64,000 nucleotides of DNA from Unio delphinus (GCA_029339505.1 JAQISU010000166.1:3465001-3529000), one strand, 5' to 3'. Shown: positions 34,886-46,918, counted from the stretch's first letter. Translations and numbers: made by a program. Notes: a model not told the origin generated them from the letters alone.

Positions 34886-36723
34886 GTGAGTATTCTGTTG
34901 GCTTAACAGTAAAAAAATGTTTTTTTTTAAATTGTCAAGGATAACCACAATCATTTATGTAGAGAATCACTGTAAAGTGAGAAACTTTCAATCCATGTTT
35001 GTTCATGGCCTTGTTTTGCATAAAAACTAAACTTACTTCATGTCTGTGAATTTATTTATTGTAAGGATACAAAGAACATCAATGCTTCCTTAAGAATAAC
35101 AGATTGTACTTATTTCCTTAATCAGATAATTTGTGGGAAAATGTTATGCAAATTACATGGATGATGAATTAATTTTCAATAATACAATTCCAGTTAGCTT
35201 TTAATAGGCTCAGTTGAATCACAATCTGACATTTTCACTTTGTACAGGGTTCCCACATGGGTTTTGAATTCTGGAAAATGTCTTAAATTTGAAAACTGCT
35301 TTTCCAGGCCTTGATGTGGGTCTGTATAAATGTCAATAATGGCAACAATACTGCATAAATTGGATTAAAAAACACAAAAACTCATTTTATGACAAAGCGA
35401 ACATTTATAACAAGGAATTGGGTTATACACGGGTTTCATATATTATATGCTAAATGTATTAAAAGCGTTTAGAAGTTTTTTTTTCTTTCTGATATTTTTG
35501 TGATTAGACTCTAACTTGTGTTTACAAATCTTGTGTGATATCTACAGGACTATTTAATTTAAAATTTTCATGTTTAGGATAGTCAAAAAGGGGAGGTAAA
35601 ATTTTAATTATTATGAAGAAAAGAAAATCAATTCATGGCATTTATTGTGAATTTCAATCTATTCTGAATATTGACATTATAAAGAACAAATGGTCAATCT
35701 GTACAAATACAAAATAAAATAATCATAAAATATTTCGTGAGAACTCTGCCAGTTTCTTTTACTTTCTGATTTGGCAGTTTAATACTGCTTCATGAAAAGT
35801 ATGATATTGCTCAGAATTTATCAGAATTATTAAGAAAGTACAAACAATTTACATTCAGAATTCAATGTTGCAACATACACAATTTACACCATAGAAATGC
35901 AGATTTATTGTAATAAATTAGTGGAAAACATACAGTGTGAAAGAGTGAATGGGGAATATTTCAAGAGTTTTGTCCATGTGACTGACATCCTTTGAAGAAT
36001 TGTGGAAGTATTTAATGCAAGTTATTTTTCTGTTTGTTTATTATTTGTCAGTAATTTTAAAGATATAAAAATTGACCAATACTATGTTGTCATAATTTAA
36101 TTCTAAAGTGGCAGTTTCCATTGATTATTGGAATATGTAATACCCTATGTCCTAATTAATGTTGACTATTGGAATATATAACACCTTGTGCCCTAGTTAA
36201 TGTAGGCTATTAAAATATATAACATCCAGGATGTTTGTTAAAATTGACTATTGTAACATATAACATTCAGTATCCTAATTACTGTTGACTATTAGAATAT
36301 ATAACACCCAGTGTCCTAATTAATGTCGGCTATTAAAATATAAAACATCCAGGATCTTTGTTAAAAGTTGACTATTGGAATATATAACATGCAGATCCAA
36401 ATTAATGTTGACTTTTGGAATATAGAAAATCCAGTAACCTAAGGCCCCCCCCCCCCCTCCCCAAAAAAAAAAAAACAATTGGTGTGTTTCCTGTTGCATG
36501 GGTTTTATATTTTTTGGATATGCCAGTCATTTTCTTTTTGTTTTTCCTTTCACTTTTTAATTTTTTTAAAATAAATATTTAATATGAATTATATAAAAAA
36601 AATTAAACATGTGGGCAGGGTCAGCAATGAAAAGAGGGATAGTCAGCTGACCGGAAACGTGTTTTGTTGGTCTAAGTAAAAGTGACATTAATAAACTGCT
36701 CATCTGTTGTTTTATCATTTTAG
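34886..36723 (+). other. Intron 10
   Basis: It contains a minisatellite (36118-36440) and a C/A homopolymer stretch at 36444-36476. The remainder is AT-rich with nothing recognised. Confidence 0.7.
36118..36440 (+). repeat. ~46-60 bp AT-rich minisatellite, about seven units
   Basis: Units consist of 'ttgactattggaatatataa' followed by 'cacc(c/t)agtgtcctaattaatg' or 'catccaggatgtttgttaaa'. The two subtypes alternate, suggesting a higher-order dimer. Confidence 0.85.
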
Positions 36724-36807
36724 TTCTTTTTGTGTTGAGTGTGCCTGTGAAAGGAACAATTGTCCCGTCTCCAGGTATCATAAAAGAGTCTTAAAGCTAA
36801 AGTCAAA
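36724..36807 (+). CDS. KMT2E: PHD-SET gene exon 11: post-SET Cys cluster
   Basis: The acceptor is atttttag ending at 36723 and the donor is TCAAA|gtgagt at 36808. With the split Cys it encodes C-SFCVECACERNNCPVS and a basic YHKRVLKLKS tail, the equivalent of [20 protein letters not shown] in MLL5. These cysteines are the expected zinc ligands of the post-SET region. Confidence 0.94.
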
Positions 36808-37175
36808 GTGAGTACCTTCTGTTTGTTCTTTCTAGTATTTTGTCAATCTTATCTCTCACTTTAATTCACTCTATCTTGGTTTGCATGAGTGCAGGTTTGT
36901 GTATGCATGGAAACTGGTCAATACTTCACAGAAAAGTTACAAGTCCACATATAGATCAAACTGTAAATGTTAGCTGAAGAACAAACAGATCACTGTATTT
37001 TCATAAAATGACCATGTCAGATGTATCTGAATATTTCAAATATTCAAGATGCAAATCAGAACTTCCATCCTATTTAAATATCATGTTATTGTGCATCTAT
37101 TTTGAAGTTCCAGTTCTAGTAAACAGAAGAATTCATGTGTCTGGGCTGTCTCAGCTCAAAGTAGACCTTATAGTT

Positions 37176-37635
37176 TTCTGAAGAGTATATGTAATTTTCC
37201 GTCAAATATTCAAATTTGTCTACAGATGAGAAAACATTACATGTCTTCTGAAGAGTATATGTAATTTTCAGTCAAATATTTAGATTTGTATAGAGATGAG
37301 AAAACTTTAAAGTCTTCTGAAAAGTATATGTTTGTTTGTTTTGTAGGGTTTAACGCCACTTTTCAGCACACGATTGGCCAGTATTATTGGTGGAGGAAGA
37401 ACCTGGGAAAACCCCTGGAAAGAACCACTGACCCACGAGAAGCTACTGGCAAGTTTTCTCACATAACTACATTAGCCAAATCTTAGACTTGAACTTGCAC
37501 AGACAGAGGTGAGATGGCAGTGATCCGTAACAGAGAGCGCTTTAGACCACTCTGGGCCCCAGAAGAGTATATGTAATCTTTCATCAAATATTCAGATTTG
37601 TTTTGAGATGAGAAAACTTTTCAGTCTTCTAAAGA
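37176..37635 (+). repeat. 70-bp tandem array interrupted by a SINE
   Basis: Units begin 'ttctgaagagtatatgtaat' at 37176, 37246 and 37315. The array resumes at 37561 ('agaagagtatatgtaatc') and ends with another 'cttctaaagagtatg'. Removing 37331-37560 restores a continuous array. Confidence 0.88.
37331..37560 (-). mobile_element. SINE family 1, copy inside a tandem array
   Basis: The reverse strand starts 'ggggcccagagtggtctaaa' and ends 'gtgctgaaaagtggcgttaa'. Flanking AAAGTATATG (37321-37330) and AGAGTATATG (37563-37572) are near-identical and may be the target-site duplication or simply neighbouring repeat units. Confidence 0.88.
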
Positions 37636-38507
37636 GTATGTGAGCTATACTTTGGATTATGTAATGCCAAGGAAATTGTAGTCAAGTGCCATGTCTAAAC
37701 AAATTTGTTATAGTGTTAAAGAAAGGACAAATTCTAACTAAAGAAACCACAATGTTTTCATAAATATCTCAACATTGAGCAAAAATTCAGTTAAGATTAG
37801 ATTTTGCTCAGTAAACTACATCAAAATAATGGCAATAAAGCTTTATTATGAAAGAAGTTTTCATTCTAGGATATAACATTTTTGATAGTTTTCTTTAATT
37901 TGACTTCATAAAATCTTGCTAAGGGACAAAATTTGAGTTCAGTGAAACTGTTAAAGTGGGTCAAGGTTTCTTAAGATTCTCATTCCTGGTAAATTCTTTT
38001 ACAGTTTCTAAAAGCTTGGCAAGATTTTCTCACAAGCTGCCTCTTGGCAAGAGTCAAGTTGAATATGCAATTTAGAAGAAAACGTTTTTTTAACTTTGAG
38101 ATCGTGAAAAAGCTTGGCCTATATTGAGTTATGAATTAGCATTTGGCATGAGCCCTATACTAATCATCTTTCTTGTCTGTTAAAGGAGTTGCAATTGATT
38201 GTTGCAGATTTACATTCTAAAATCATCAGCCATGGTCCATGACAGAACATATAACCTAAGTTGCTTTGGTAGTAAATAACATACTCGTCTTTCTAGTAAA
38301 ATAACAAATCAAACCTGTCTCCTTGCCCATCTGTCCATTAATTGTGCTTTCTTGGTGCAGTTAGTTTCTGTTTTTGTGTGGCACTCATTCTTATTCCAGA
38401 AAAATGCACCTGATAATGGATATCTGTCACCAGTCTGTTTTATTAGTTTTTCGTAGTACTTTTTAAATGACATTTTTCAAGTTTTGCTGATAAAATGGCC
38501 CAAAAAT

Positions 38508-38740
38508 GTTGTTGTTGTAGGGTTTAATGCCATTTTTCAGTACACATGGGGCTATACATGGCAGCCAGTATTAATTGTAAAGGAAGAACCTGGGAAAAAA
38601 CCCGGAAAGAACCATGACCCATGAGAAGCTACTGGCATGCTTTTCACATACCCACATTGGCCAAATCTTAAGACTAGAACCCAAGCAGACAGAGGTGAAA
38701 TGGCAGTGATCTGTAATGGTGAGCGCTTTAGACCACCTCC
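38508..38740 (-). mobile_element. SINE family 1 copy
   Basis: It is reverse oriented, with 'gtctaaagcgctcacc' (A-box side), 'tcttaagatttggccaatgtg' in place of a clean B box and the 3' end 'atggcattaaaccctacaac'. The flanks AAAATGT on both sides may be the TSD. Confidence 0.8.
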
Positions 38741-39304
38741 TAAAATGTCAGTAATAAAGTTCATCAGTTTGAAACCCCCAACTGACTTAAATTACAAGAA
38801 ACTACTAAGTGAATAATTTCATGTATGTCATCAAGGAGTGACACAAAATAAATTTGCGTCAATGGTAAGGTGAAATTTATTCTAGGATGGAACATAAATG
38901 GTCAAAACAAACTTTATATCTTTTTAAAAATATATTTGAATTCCCATGATCTAGGTCAGTTCTTTATCTATCAAAGTTGCATCAAATGAGCAGGTAAAAG
39001 AATCACTTTGTCCATAAGCAAATGATTTAAAATGACCATCTTTTTAAAATCCGACATTCATACCCAACATCAACTATTGAACAAAGTAAAGGCACAAGAG
39101 TAGAGATTGTACTTGAAATATAAAAGTCTAAAAAGGAAGGGACATGAAGATGTCAAGTCACAAATTGTTAATTCAGTTTAGCTTTTTCTGCATTGCTGAA
39201 TCAACCCTGTTATAGGGAACCACTTTTGCATCTCTTTACAAACTTGTTTTGTTAAAAAAAATTGTTGCAAATGGATCTTTTGTTGTAATGTTTCCTTATT
39301 GCAG

Positions 39305-39533
39305 GAACATCAGTACATCTCCCATAAAGTCTGAAAAGTCTCCTGTCAAGTCACCAGTCAGATCTCCATTAAAATCTACGTCAAAATCACCAACAAAGTT
39401 GAATATTGAAACATCTTCTGATAGTTCAACAGCAGCAGCAGTAACAACAACAACAACAACAATGGCAACAACAACTATGATTACAAGAAGATCCCAAGTG
39501 TCACGCCAAAACTTTATAAGTTCAAAGTTGCAG
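39305..39533 (+). CDS. KMT2E: PHD-SET gene exon 12: Ser-Pro-rich, poly-Thr segment
   Basis: The acceptor is cttattgcag ending at 39304 and the donor is TTGCAG|gtattt at 39534. It encodes NISTSPIKSEKSPVKSPVR, SPLKSTSKSPTK, then a run of Ala and Thr coded by an ACA microsatellite, and ends ITRRSQVSRQNFISSKLQ. Six Ser-Pro sites, most followed by K or R, look like proline-directed kinase sites. The segment should be disordered. The opposite end of the exon joins exon 13 in phase 0. Confidence 0.88.
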
Positions 39534-40980
39534 GTATTTTCAGTGTTGTATAAAATGAATAGTCCAAAACCCAGGTTAGCTTACAGCATAATCTGTCTAA
39601 TTGTGGTTTTGAATCTACAGTAAACCCTGTCTTGATTGATCTCTGCTATGAGATACTGTCATTTATGATACCAAATTATAATCCTTTGATCAGTTTTATC
39701 GTATAAATGCAATGTCATGCATGGCCATCTATAGAATACAACCAGAGACCACATTTTTAGGCAGAATATGTATTTGAATTTACTGCATTGTAAAAACAGC
39801 TAAAAAATAGTATTGACCTTGATTTAATCTTTTGTAAACCTTGCTACTTGAGAGGGTCCATGGGCAGTGTAGATTGTCCTAAACAGAATTGCTATGAGTG
39901 ACTGTTGCAAAAAATGGTGACAGATACCAATTGAAGCCTTATACCCATGATGTCAGTAGTAAAGACTTAAGTAAAAATAAAACAAATTTCAATTACCTCC
40001 TAGTTTCTTAAATTTTGCACGTCATAAAGGTTGTGTTTCTTGACTATTAATCAGACTAAAAGAATTGTCACCAGCTGTGACTGTAGTGCCAAAGTCTTAT
40101 GAATATCCATTAAGATTTATCATTCCTTCTTCAAATGGAATAGTCATAAAAATATCTAGTCCATTCAGAAGTTTGTATTGTTTCTTTACCTTTATTGAAA
40201 ACTGCACAATGATGAAAATGTCATAATGAGAAATCTTTTTAATGGATTCGTTGTCTTAGTTGAGTACATTGTCCTTCGAGTTAATCCATTTATGCCTGGG
40301 GTGATTATGGTCTTTGTCTTTTGCCTTGAATACCAGCCATTGACAATCATTTTCTAAATTTGTATTGTCATTTTTAAATTGATTGTCACTTATGTTACAG
40401 TGATTATGACCAACACACCAGTCATATGCTCACATTAGTGCAGCAAGTTTTACCCTTTGTATTTGGAATTAATCTGTTTATGTCATCAGATAGATTCTGT
40501 TTCTGGATGAAGTAAATATGTCTTCTAATTTCATTTAGTCTTAAATATATTCCATATTTATCCAAAGACTTGTCAAAACAACAACTGATAACTGATAATA
40601 CTTTAATAACAATGGAAGAATCTCAAATGAAAAGAGAAACATTCTAACACGGGAGGAAAGAATATAATTGCAAGTGAAGTTAACCTGCGAATAGGATAAA
40701 TAAATATTACCTTAGTTCATTTGGCAATTTATATGTTAACTTGATTGTTCTATAACCAAATTGTCAGGACTGCTGAACTTGGGTTACATTAAGGTTTTTC
40801 ATTGACTATTAATTGCATTGCAACTGATAACTAAGTGTTAATGCAGTTTGTAATATCTTGCATGGAATCTTCTCCTCCCCATTTTGGTTATATTTCAGAA
40901 GGGTATATGAATTCAGTTCAGATCTGTTGATGACTATTGATCTTGCTATTTTCATGAATTATCTGTATTTATATCAGCAG
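39534..40980 (+). other. Intron 12
   Basis: A short piece at 39618-39655 resembles one arm of the hairpin MITE at 5635 ('acagtaaaccctgtcttg', 'ctctgctatgaga'). Nothing else is recognised. Confidence 0.65.
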
Positions 40981-41142
40981 GTTGATGTTGTAGGCGTGGA
41001 CCAAGAGCAAGCAAATGCTGAATTGTCCCCAGTTGAACCACCACAGATTACCAATTCTGCATCCTGCAAATACTCAACAGAAGAAGAAAATTCACAAGCA
41101 GGAGAAGATCCACTAACCTCTTCTGCTGAACCAAGGAAAAAG
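40981..41142 (+). CDS. KMT2E: PHD-SET gene exon 13: acidic segment
   Basis: The acceptor is tatcagcag ending at 40980; the tandem cagcag also permits a start at 40978 that adds one Gln. The donor is AAAAAG|gtttgg at 41143. It encodes VDVVGVDQEQANAELSPVEP and an acidic Ser/Glu stretch ending EPRKK, which joins exon 14 to give [12 protein letters not shown] (compare [14 protein letters not shown] in MLL5). Confidence 0.87.
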
Positions 41143-41689
41143 GTTTGGTTGAAGCTCCATTGCACAAAGTATATCAATTTATATCCCATTTACAGGGTTC
41201 AGTCTTGGCTTGAAGGACATGTGTTTAATGGTAATTTTGAAAGATGCCATGACAGGTTTCAATGTACTAATATTTTTTGGCATTGGACATTGTGTAGTTT
41301 ATGATAATAAATGTAAATAAACTAACATTCAAAAGTATTTCTTCATGGAGTTTGTTTTTATCTGCATTATTCGCATATTCATTCAAAGGGACTATCCAGC
41401 AGTTGATTCACATCAGAACTTGATGTTTACAAGGGTCTGTTTGTGAAAGGTTAAATGCAGATAAATTACAAGTTTCTCTTTTTATGCAATTAAATGTTTT
41501 CAGGTGCTTATTTTGTTGGCAAGTATAATGGTGTCATTTGATGTGTTTTGTTTACATAAAATTAGTTTTAAATAAAAATATGAATAATATTACAAAACAA
41601 ACAGACAATGACATGCAAGACTTAGCTCTGCTGGTCATAGATGATATGATGGTTGTTCATTAGCACAGATTTGTTATCACTGTTCCCCC

Positions 41690-41880
41690 TAAACTACTAC
41701 CGGGTAAGTGGATTACATTGAAGCTTTCAATATTTATTCATCTCAAGGTCTAGTTGGTTCTAAATGAAAATGGTCCTGCTGAAATGTCAAATAAAGACAG
41801 CCTCGATATTACTGATAAATAAATAATCATATTAACATCAGGTTTTCACTAAAAGGCTGGATTCTCATGATAATGATGAA
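41690..41880 (+). repeat. Degenerate repeat family K, block 3
   Basis: It contains 'tctagttggttctaaatgaa' and 'aatggtcctgctgaaatgtc', as in the other K blocks. Confidence 0.5.
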
Positions 41881-43212
41881 AAATCCTGTAAATAAATTTT
41901 TATATATAGAGAGCAGTAAAAAAAAAAAAAAAAAAAAAAAGGAATGGAATGGAATAAACATTTTGTCATGAAAATGAATAAGAAAGTCATGGAAAGTGGC
42001 CAAAATTTACATCTCAACCATACTTTATTGTCATTCTTAAGTAATAAAGAGGGTGGAATGGATGCCTGAAAGGGGAAGTGGAGGCCAGCTTGACAAAAGA
42101 AAGCTGATTATGTGTTTTCCTTTCTTATCATGTTGATTAATAGTTTTATGCTGATCATTATTTTCATTATTTCCTGTGTACAGAACTGTATATTCTAAAA
42201 CTGCTAAATGAAGATGGAGTTCTATTAACATCCAATGTGAAAGCCATCTGTAATAACTTGTCCTAATACCACATAGATGGGCATGGAGTTTTCACTGTGA
42301 AACGTATTCTGATGGCTTAATTTTTTAAAACATTTTTAGGAAATATCTTCCATCACAAAATATTTAAACTCGTTTTTCTACAGACTATATTTTCTTCAAT
42401 TTATTTGTCCAACAAATTACAAAATCAGTCTGTCTAATAAAGATGTTCCAAGACCCGACAATATGTACTATTATTACCCCTTGAAAGGTTTTCTTCCGGT
42501 TCCTGACTGTGTTGTTTTTTAAGCAATGACAGCTACATTTTGAAAGTGCTTTTACCATTTTTGTCAATAAAATACAAATTCAAATTAACGTAATTTTGTT
42601 TGAAGATTCAGAACACAAATTTGTATGTTTTCATCCTGGAATAATAAGACAAGATAACTTGAAGTCAAGCTTTGATGATAACCAATGTGATTAAAATCAG
42701 ATCTCCACAGTCCTTGGAGAATTGTTTATCGGCCATGATATAGCGACCTTTGAATTACCCTATGGAAATGCAGCTGTCAGAAATTTCAAAGTGAATCAGA
42801 TCGTTCATCCAGCTAAGCCAACCAGAAGTCTTGTATGCCACCACTCTTAAAGGCAAATCCTGTGGGGAAATTTATACATGCAGATATTATCATCTAGAGT
42901 ATATGGAATGCTCTAAATTTAAAACTAAGATTTACAAGATTAGGACAATACCTGGCTAGATTAAAGGGTAAAATGGAAATGCTAGAATCATTTGAGCCAA
43001 TAATGGAATTCATCGTTAAGGCAGCAGTTCAAGAAATCTTGCCTCCATCAAAATTCCATCCTCTACCAACAGTCATTTTTAAGGTGAAAAGTCTCTTTTG
43101 ATGTTGACGAAGAAAATCCATCATTTAGAACTTTGCCATAGTTGTCAGAGTTGCAGAAATCACCTAGCATATCTTGGAAACAGTTCATGACCCTTTTATC
43201 ATGAATTGGGAT

Positions 43213-43525
43213 TGCTCTTGTGGCCTAATGGTTAAAGTGTCCACCTCTGGTGCAGGAGGCTGTGGGTTCAAACCCTGCAGAGTCATATCAAAAACATAAA
43301 ATTGGTACTAACAGCAGCCTCGCTTGACGCTCAGCATTAAGAGGTTTGTGTTAGGACTGGTCGGCCTGGTGTCAGGATAATGTGACTGGGGGTGGGTGGG
43401 TGGGTGTATCATGCTACGTGTCTGTGGCACGATGCCCCATTGCTAAACATCACTATAAACTGCCTCACTACAGACATTGTAGCGATATGACTGAAACATT
43501 GTTGAAGCTATGTTAAAAGTCGTAA
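43213..43525 (+). mobile_element. tRNA-derived SINE family 2
   Basis: It has an A-box-like TGGCCTAATGGTTA (43221-43234) and a consensus B box GGTTCAAACCC (43265-43275). The body contains 'cgctcagcattaagaggttt' and '(ggtg)n', with the 3' part 'gtagcgatatgactgaaaca'. A functional tRNA is unlikely: no acceptor-stem pairing is evident and a SINE body follows. Confidence 0.75.
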
Positions 43526-43527
43526 CC

Positions 43528-43608
43528 ACACCCTGCCATTAATACTGGCTGCCATCTATATAGCCTATCTTGTGCTGAAAAATGGCATTAAACTCTGCAA
43601 CAACAATA
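43528..43608 (+). mobile_element. SINE family 1, 3' fragment
   Basis: The stretch 'ccattaatactggctgccat', 'tcttgtgctgaaaaatggca' and 'ttaaactctgcaacaac' is the 3' third of family 1. It abuts the family 2 SINE. Confidence 0.8.
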
Positions 43609-44889
43609 GCATATGAAACTTTCTCATTCAAGATACTCTGTTGTTTACATAAGGGGGTTGGGTTCCTTTACTCTGAATATACAGATATGGATTTAAATGT
43701 CTCCGTTTTTTGTGTGTACCATTTTCCACCAGCAGCACACTTCATTTCCATACTGAATAACAAGGGTGATATACTTGGAGGGTTGCTATAGTAATGTCAC
43801 ACAGACTTGAATCATAGAAACTGCCAAAGTTGTACCGGGCCTAGGTGGAATAATTTCCATTTTCTAACTATTGATTGCATGAAGTTGAAATATTCTGATA
43901 TTGCCTGAATCATCATAGAGATAAGCGATAGATCTTGGGTCTACTTTTAACAATTCCTATACTTATCCTGTTTTTGAAAAAAACAACAAAAAACATAAGT
44001 TCATGTATTTTTAAATTTTCAAAATACCAATTGTTAAAATAACTAATTTAGTTTGCTAAATATTGTCATTCTACCTTGTGTATCTCCATGCATTGCATTG
44101 CTTGGGTATGTACTTAATATTGGTAATGTTCATTGTTTGTGTGGCGTGGTGATGATTTTGAAATGGTTGGTTGTTTTCTTTTTTCAAATAATCAACAATG
44201 ACCTGGATGCAGGTCTTTATAATAGAATGTTCATAACAGTTTCAGTTTGATGATCAAGTACTTGTCCCAACATACAAAAAGTTCAGATCAGAGCATCACA
44301 AGAAAGAGGTTTTGTCTGCCAAGCATTTACTGAAGAAGCTTCCTTATTCATACTTTTGGCAAATTTAGGATGTTGGAATCCCATGAAAAAGAAATGTCAA
44401 AAAGGGAATCTGTGATGTAAATCCAATTGCAACAAGACCACGTGTAGTTTTCCAGTTATATGTTGTTCAAAACAGTTTTCATCAAGTAATATGTATTTCC
44501 TAATTGACTAAGTGAAATGATTATTTTCATATTTAACTCATTCAGCCCCAACAAACTTATCAGTAACACTGCTTCTGTGCCCTATCCACACTAAGCTGTG
44601 TCTAGTTGCTTGTGCCCCAGAGTGTTTTACCTGTTTGGAAAATTTTGTAAACATCATGCGCATGCCTTCACACTTTCTGTAATTTCTCTTCTTGTATCCA
44701 ATATTAATCCATGAAATTTTCACCAATTAATCCAAATGAATTTGTCTACACAGTGATGTATTTTTTTCTTCTGTTTGTCCAAGTCTTTCACAATTTATTT
44801 ATACACTTTTTACAAAATTATGTGCAACATTGTTAGGAATATCACATCATCAGCACTTAATTCCATTAAAATAAACCAGGAAAATTTAA

Positions 44890-45111
44890 TATGTATTATG
44901 GTTTGAAACAATTTGTACGTACATTTACTTGGCAATGTTCACATCCAGTTTTTGGTTTAGATAGAACTTTGTTCAATAAACACATTTTGCAGGTTGGATA
45001 CCATGTTTTGTTCGGTGATACCATTAATACAATATGTATTTTTGGGCATTTGGATTGGTTTTGTTTGCGATTTCCGTGTACAGTTTCTCTGGAAATAATA
45101 ATAAATGGCAA
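44890..45111 (-). pseudogene. piggyBac transposase C-terminal Cys-rich domain
   Basis: The minus frame contains TWYPTCKMCLLNKVLSKPKT, GCEHCQVNVRTNCFKP. The Cys spacing (CxxC, CxxC, then CF) resembles the cross-brace zinc domain that ends many piggyBac transposases and binds their terminal repeats. It directly follows the N-terminal fragment after loss of the DDD core. Confidence 0.72.
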
Positions 45112-45157
45112 GATTAATAATAAATGGAAAAAAAACTAGAGTTTTCTTTTTTCCTTG

Positions 45158-45346
45158 TCAATTTGTAGGTCCAAGATTTGGTCCACTAAAATCATTAATT
45201 TGGACAGGCAGAAGACGATCTCTCCAATCTGCTAGATCGGCAGAAACTCTTTCATTTTCACTATCGGCATCCTCTTCTGATGATTCAGTCTCAAGAATCT
45301 TCAGTACCCTATTTGAAATCTCGCAAATTATCCAACTGTTGAACAT
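45158..45346 (-). pseudogene. piggyBac transposase N-terminal fragment
   Basis: It encodes ETESSEEDADSENERVSADL and WRDRLLPVQINDFSGPNLGP-TN. An acidic leader followed by W...P...F.GP.G is the usual piggyBac start. The frame stops just past this box where the deletion begins. Confidence 0.75.
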
Positions 45347-46765
45347 ATCTTTCCTCTACTTACTCAATATTTTCAAGATCAAACCGGAGAAACTCCTCAT
45401 TTTCACCCTCACCTCCATAAAAGATCACTTGTGCTTTTGCCATCATTTTATGATTTTTCAAGAACAGAACACGTGTATTGAAACTCCTCTCAAGTAGTAA
45501 TCCTTGGTTTCTGAACATTTAAAGTTTGCCCAAATGAAAGTAAATTCATTTCTGATTGGTTACAAGTGGATCTGATTCTTGGAAAAGCCCCATTTGTAAC
45601 CAATCAGAGACTTTCTCTCGACCACACATTCGGACCGCGGAGTAGCGGCACCGGCCATTGAATGCAGTCGAGAAACTTCACGTAAAGGCGGTATCTGCCA
45701 TTGAATGCAGAAACTGGATTACCCACAAAGGCGGTATCGGGGCCGAATGAGTTAATCACTTTGGAAATAATTCTGGTAAAGTTTTTAAAGTAAATTTACT
45801 TGTGTATCATTCATTTACATGACAGGCATCACGTGATAGATTATTTACTGTACTTTACAAGTCATATTACCTATCTGATGTGTACTTACCTTAAACGGTA
45901 AAAGGAGGATATGGAATGGCTATGATGGGAGAAAGTCTTAATATTCTACTAGTATACACACCAATATTAGTTGTGTTGTTTTTTTGTTTGCAGTGTTGAT
46001 CTTTGAGATGTTTTTCAGCAACTTTGCTGTTTTGTGTTATATTTTGGAGAATTTATCAATAGTTACAAATCTTCAGATAATTGTAATTTAATTTTGCTTT
46101 CTTTATATACTTTATACACCAAAATAAAATCCTAAATTTCTATTTTATTTATCTTGACTGTCTATATTGAGTTCTAGCAATAGAAATCAGCGCTTGAGCT
46201 TGAACAAAGCAATGATCGTGCAGTTCTCTTTTTTTAATAGAGATCAATACTGCATTAGAAACAGGCCATTAATTGTATATTATTATTTTCATAGTATTTG
46301 GAAAGTACATTATGACTAAACAGATTTTGGCAATAATTTTAGACATGGCAGGATTGCAGATGACGAAATTAGCAAAGAATTCATAAAACTAAAAGTTGAA
46401 TAGGTATATGCAAGAATTACTCTAAATTCTTTTGGACTTGTGGTATTTTTTGTTGGTATACTGTACTGTATAGTGAGACATACTAAATTAAGTTGATGTG
46501 TAAATTGTTTTTCTCTGTTTAAATGCAATTGGTCAGTAAAAGAATAGAATTCGGAAGAAATGTTAAAAAAAATTGATTTAGTTATTAATGAATACTAGTA
46601 CTTTCAAAATCTGAAGTTAATATGTATATCATTTCAGTTCCATTCGAATATGGTAATACTAAAATAAAATTATGCACTCTAGGCTATCTGCAGCCAGAAA
46701 ATCTACAGGAAAGCTGATAAATATTGTCTTGTTTATCTAGTGCACATTTTACATTTTGCTTTCAG

Positions 46766-46918
46766 AGTAGAGAGGAAAGAAAAATGGAGGCCATTATGAG
46801 AGCTTTTGAAAAAATGGAAAAGAGGCAGGAGAGGAGAAAAGAGGCTTTAACTCGCTTGGAACAGAGTCGCAGAAATAGCAGAGATGAGCCTGATGAGTGT
46901 AGAAAGGAGAATACACAG
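46766..46918 (+). CDS. KMT2E: PHD-SET gene exon 14: conserved charged helix
   Basis: The acceptor is gctttcag ending at 46765 and the donor is ACACAG|gtaccc at 46919. It encodes [36 protein letters not shown] and an Arg/Glu tail. This is nearly the [20 protein letters not shown] box of MLL5, predicted to be a long charged helix or coiled coil. It is in phase 0 at both ends, so it could be skipped in frame. Confidence 0.95.

Larger units (their letters stand above)
36808..39304 (+). other. Intron 11
   Basis: It contains a 70-bp tandem array split by a SINE and a second SINE, listed separately. Bases 37640-38505 and 38745-39300 hold nothing recognised. Confidence 0.7.
44537..45751 (-). mobile_element. 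piggyBac deletion derivative, TTAA-flanked
   Basis: TTAA occurs at 44533-44536 and 45752-45755. Between them the ends are inverted: CTCATTCAGCCCC and GGGGCCGAATGAG, 13 bp with one mismatch. The minus strand carries the transposase N-terminus and C-terminal Cys-rich domain but not the catalytic middle. A 14-bp inverted repeat containing CCAAT boxes (ctgattggttacaa / ttgtaaccaatcag, 45556-45608) lies upstream of the coding remnant and may be part of its promoter. Confidence 0.9.
41143..46765 (+). other. Intron 13
   Basis: It holds family K block 3, a poly(A) run at 41920-41940, SINE family 2 with an attached SINE 1 fragment, and a piggyBac derivative. Bases 42000-43200, 43620-44530 and 45760-46750 have no recognised feature. 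Confidence 0.7.

Noticed and set aside
41921..41940. Poly(A) run as a processed-pseudogene tail
   Set aside because: No coding or retroposed sequence precedes it; it is a simple A tract.
42940..43085. Coding-like stretch reading MEMLESFEPIMEFIVKAAVQ
   Set aside because: The pattern looks protein-like, but it is short, has no splice partner in phase, and no family was recognised.
43213..43290. Functional tRNA gene
   Set aside because: Polymerase III boxes are present but an acceptor stem and T-terminator are not evident, and a SINE body follows.
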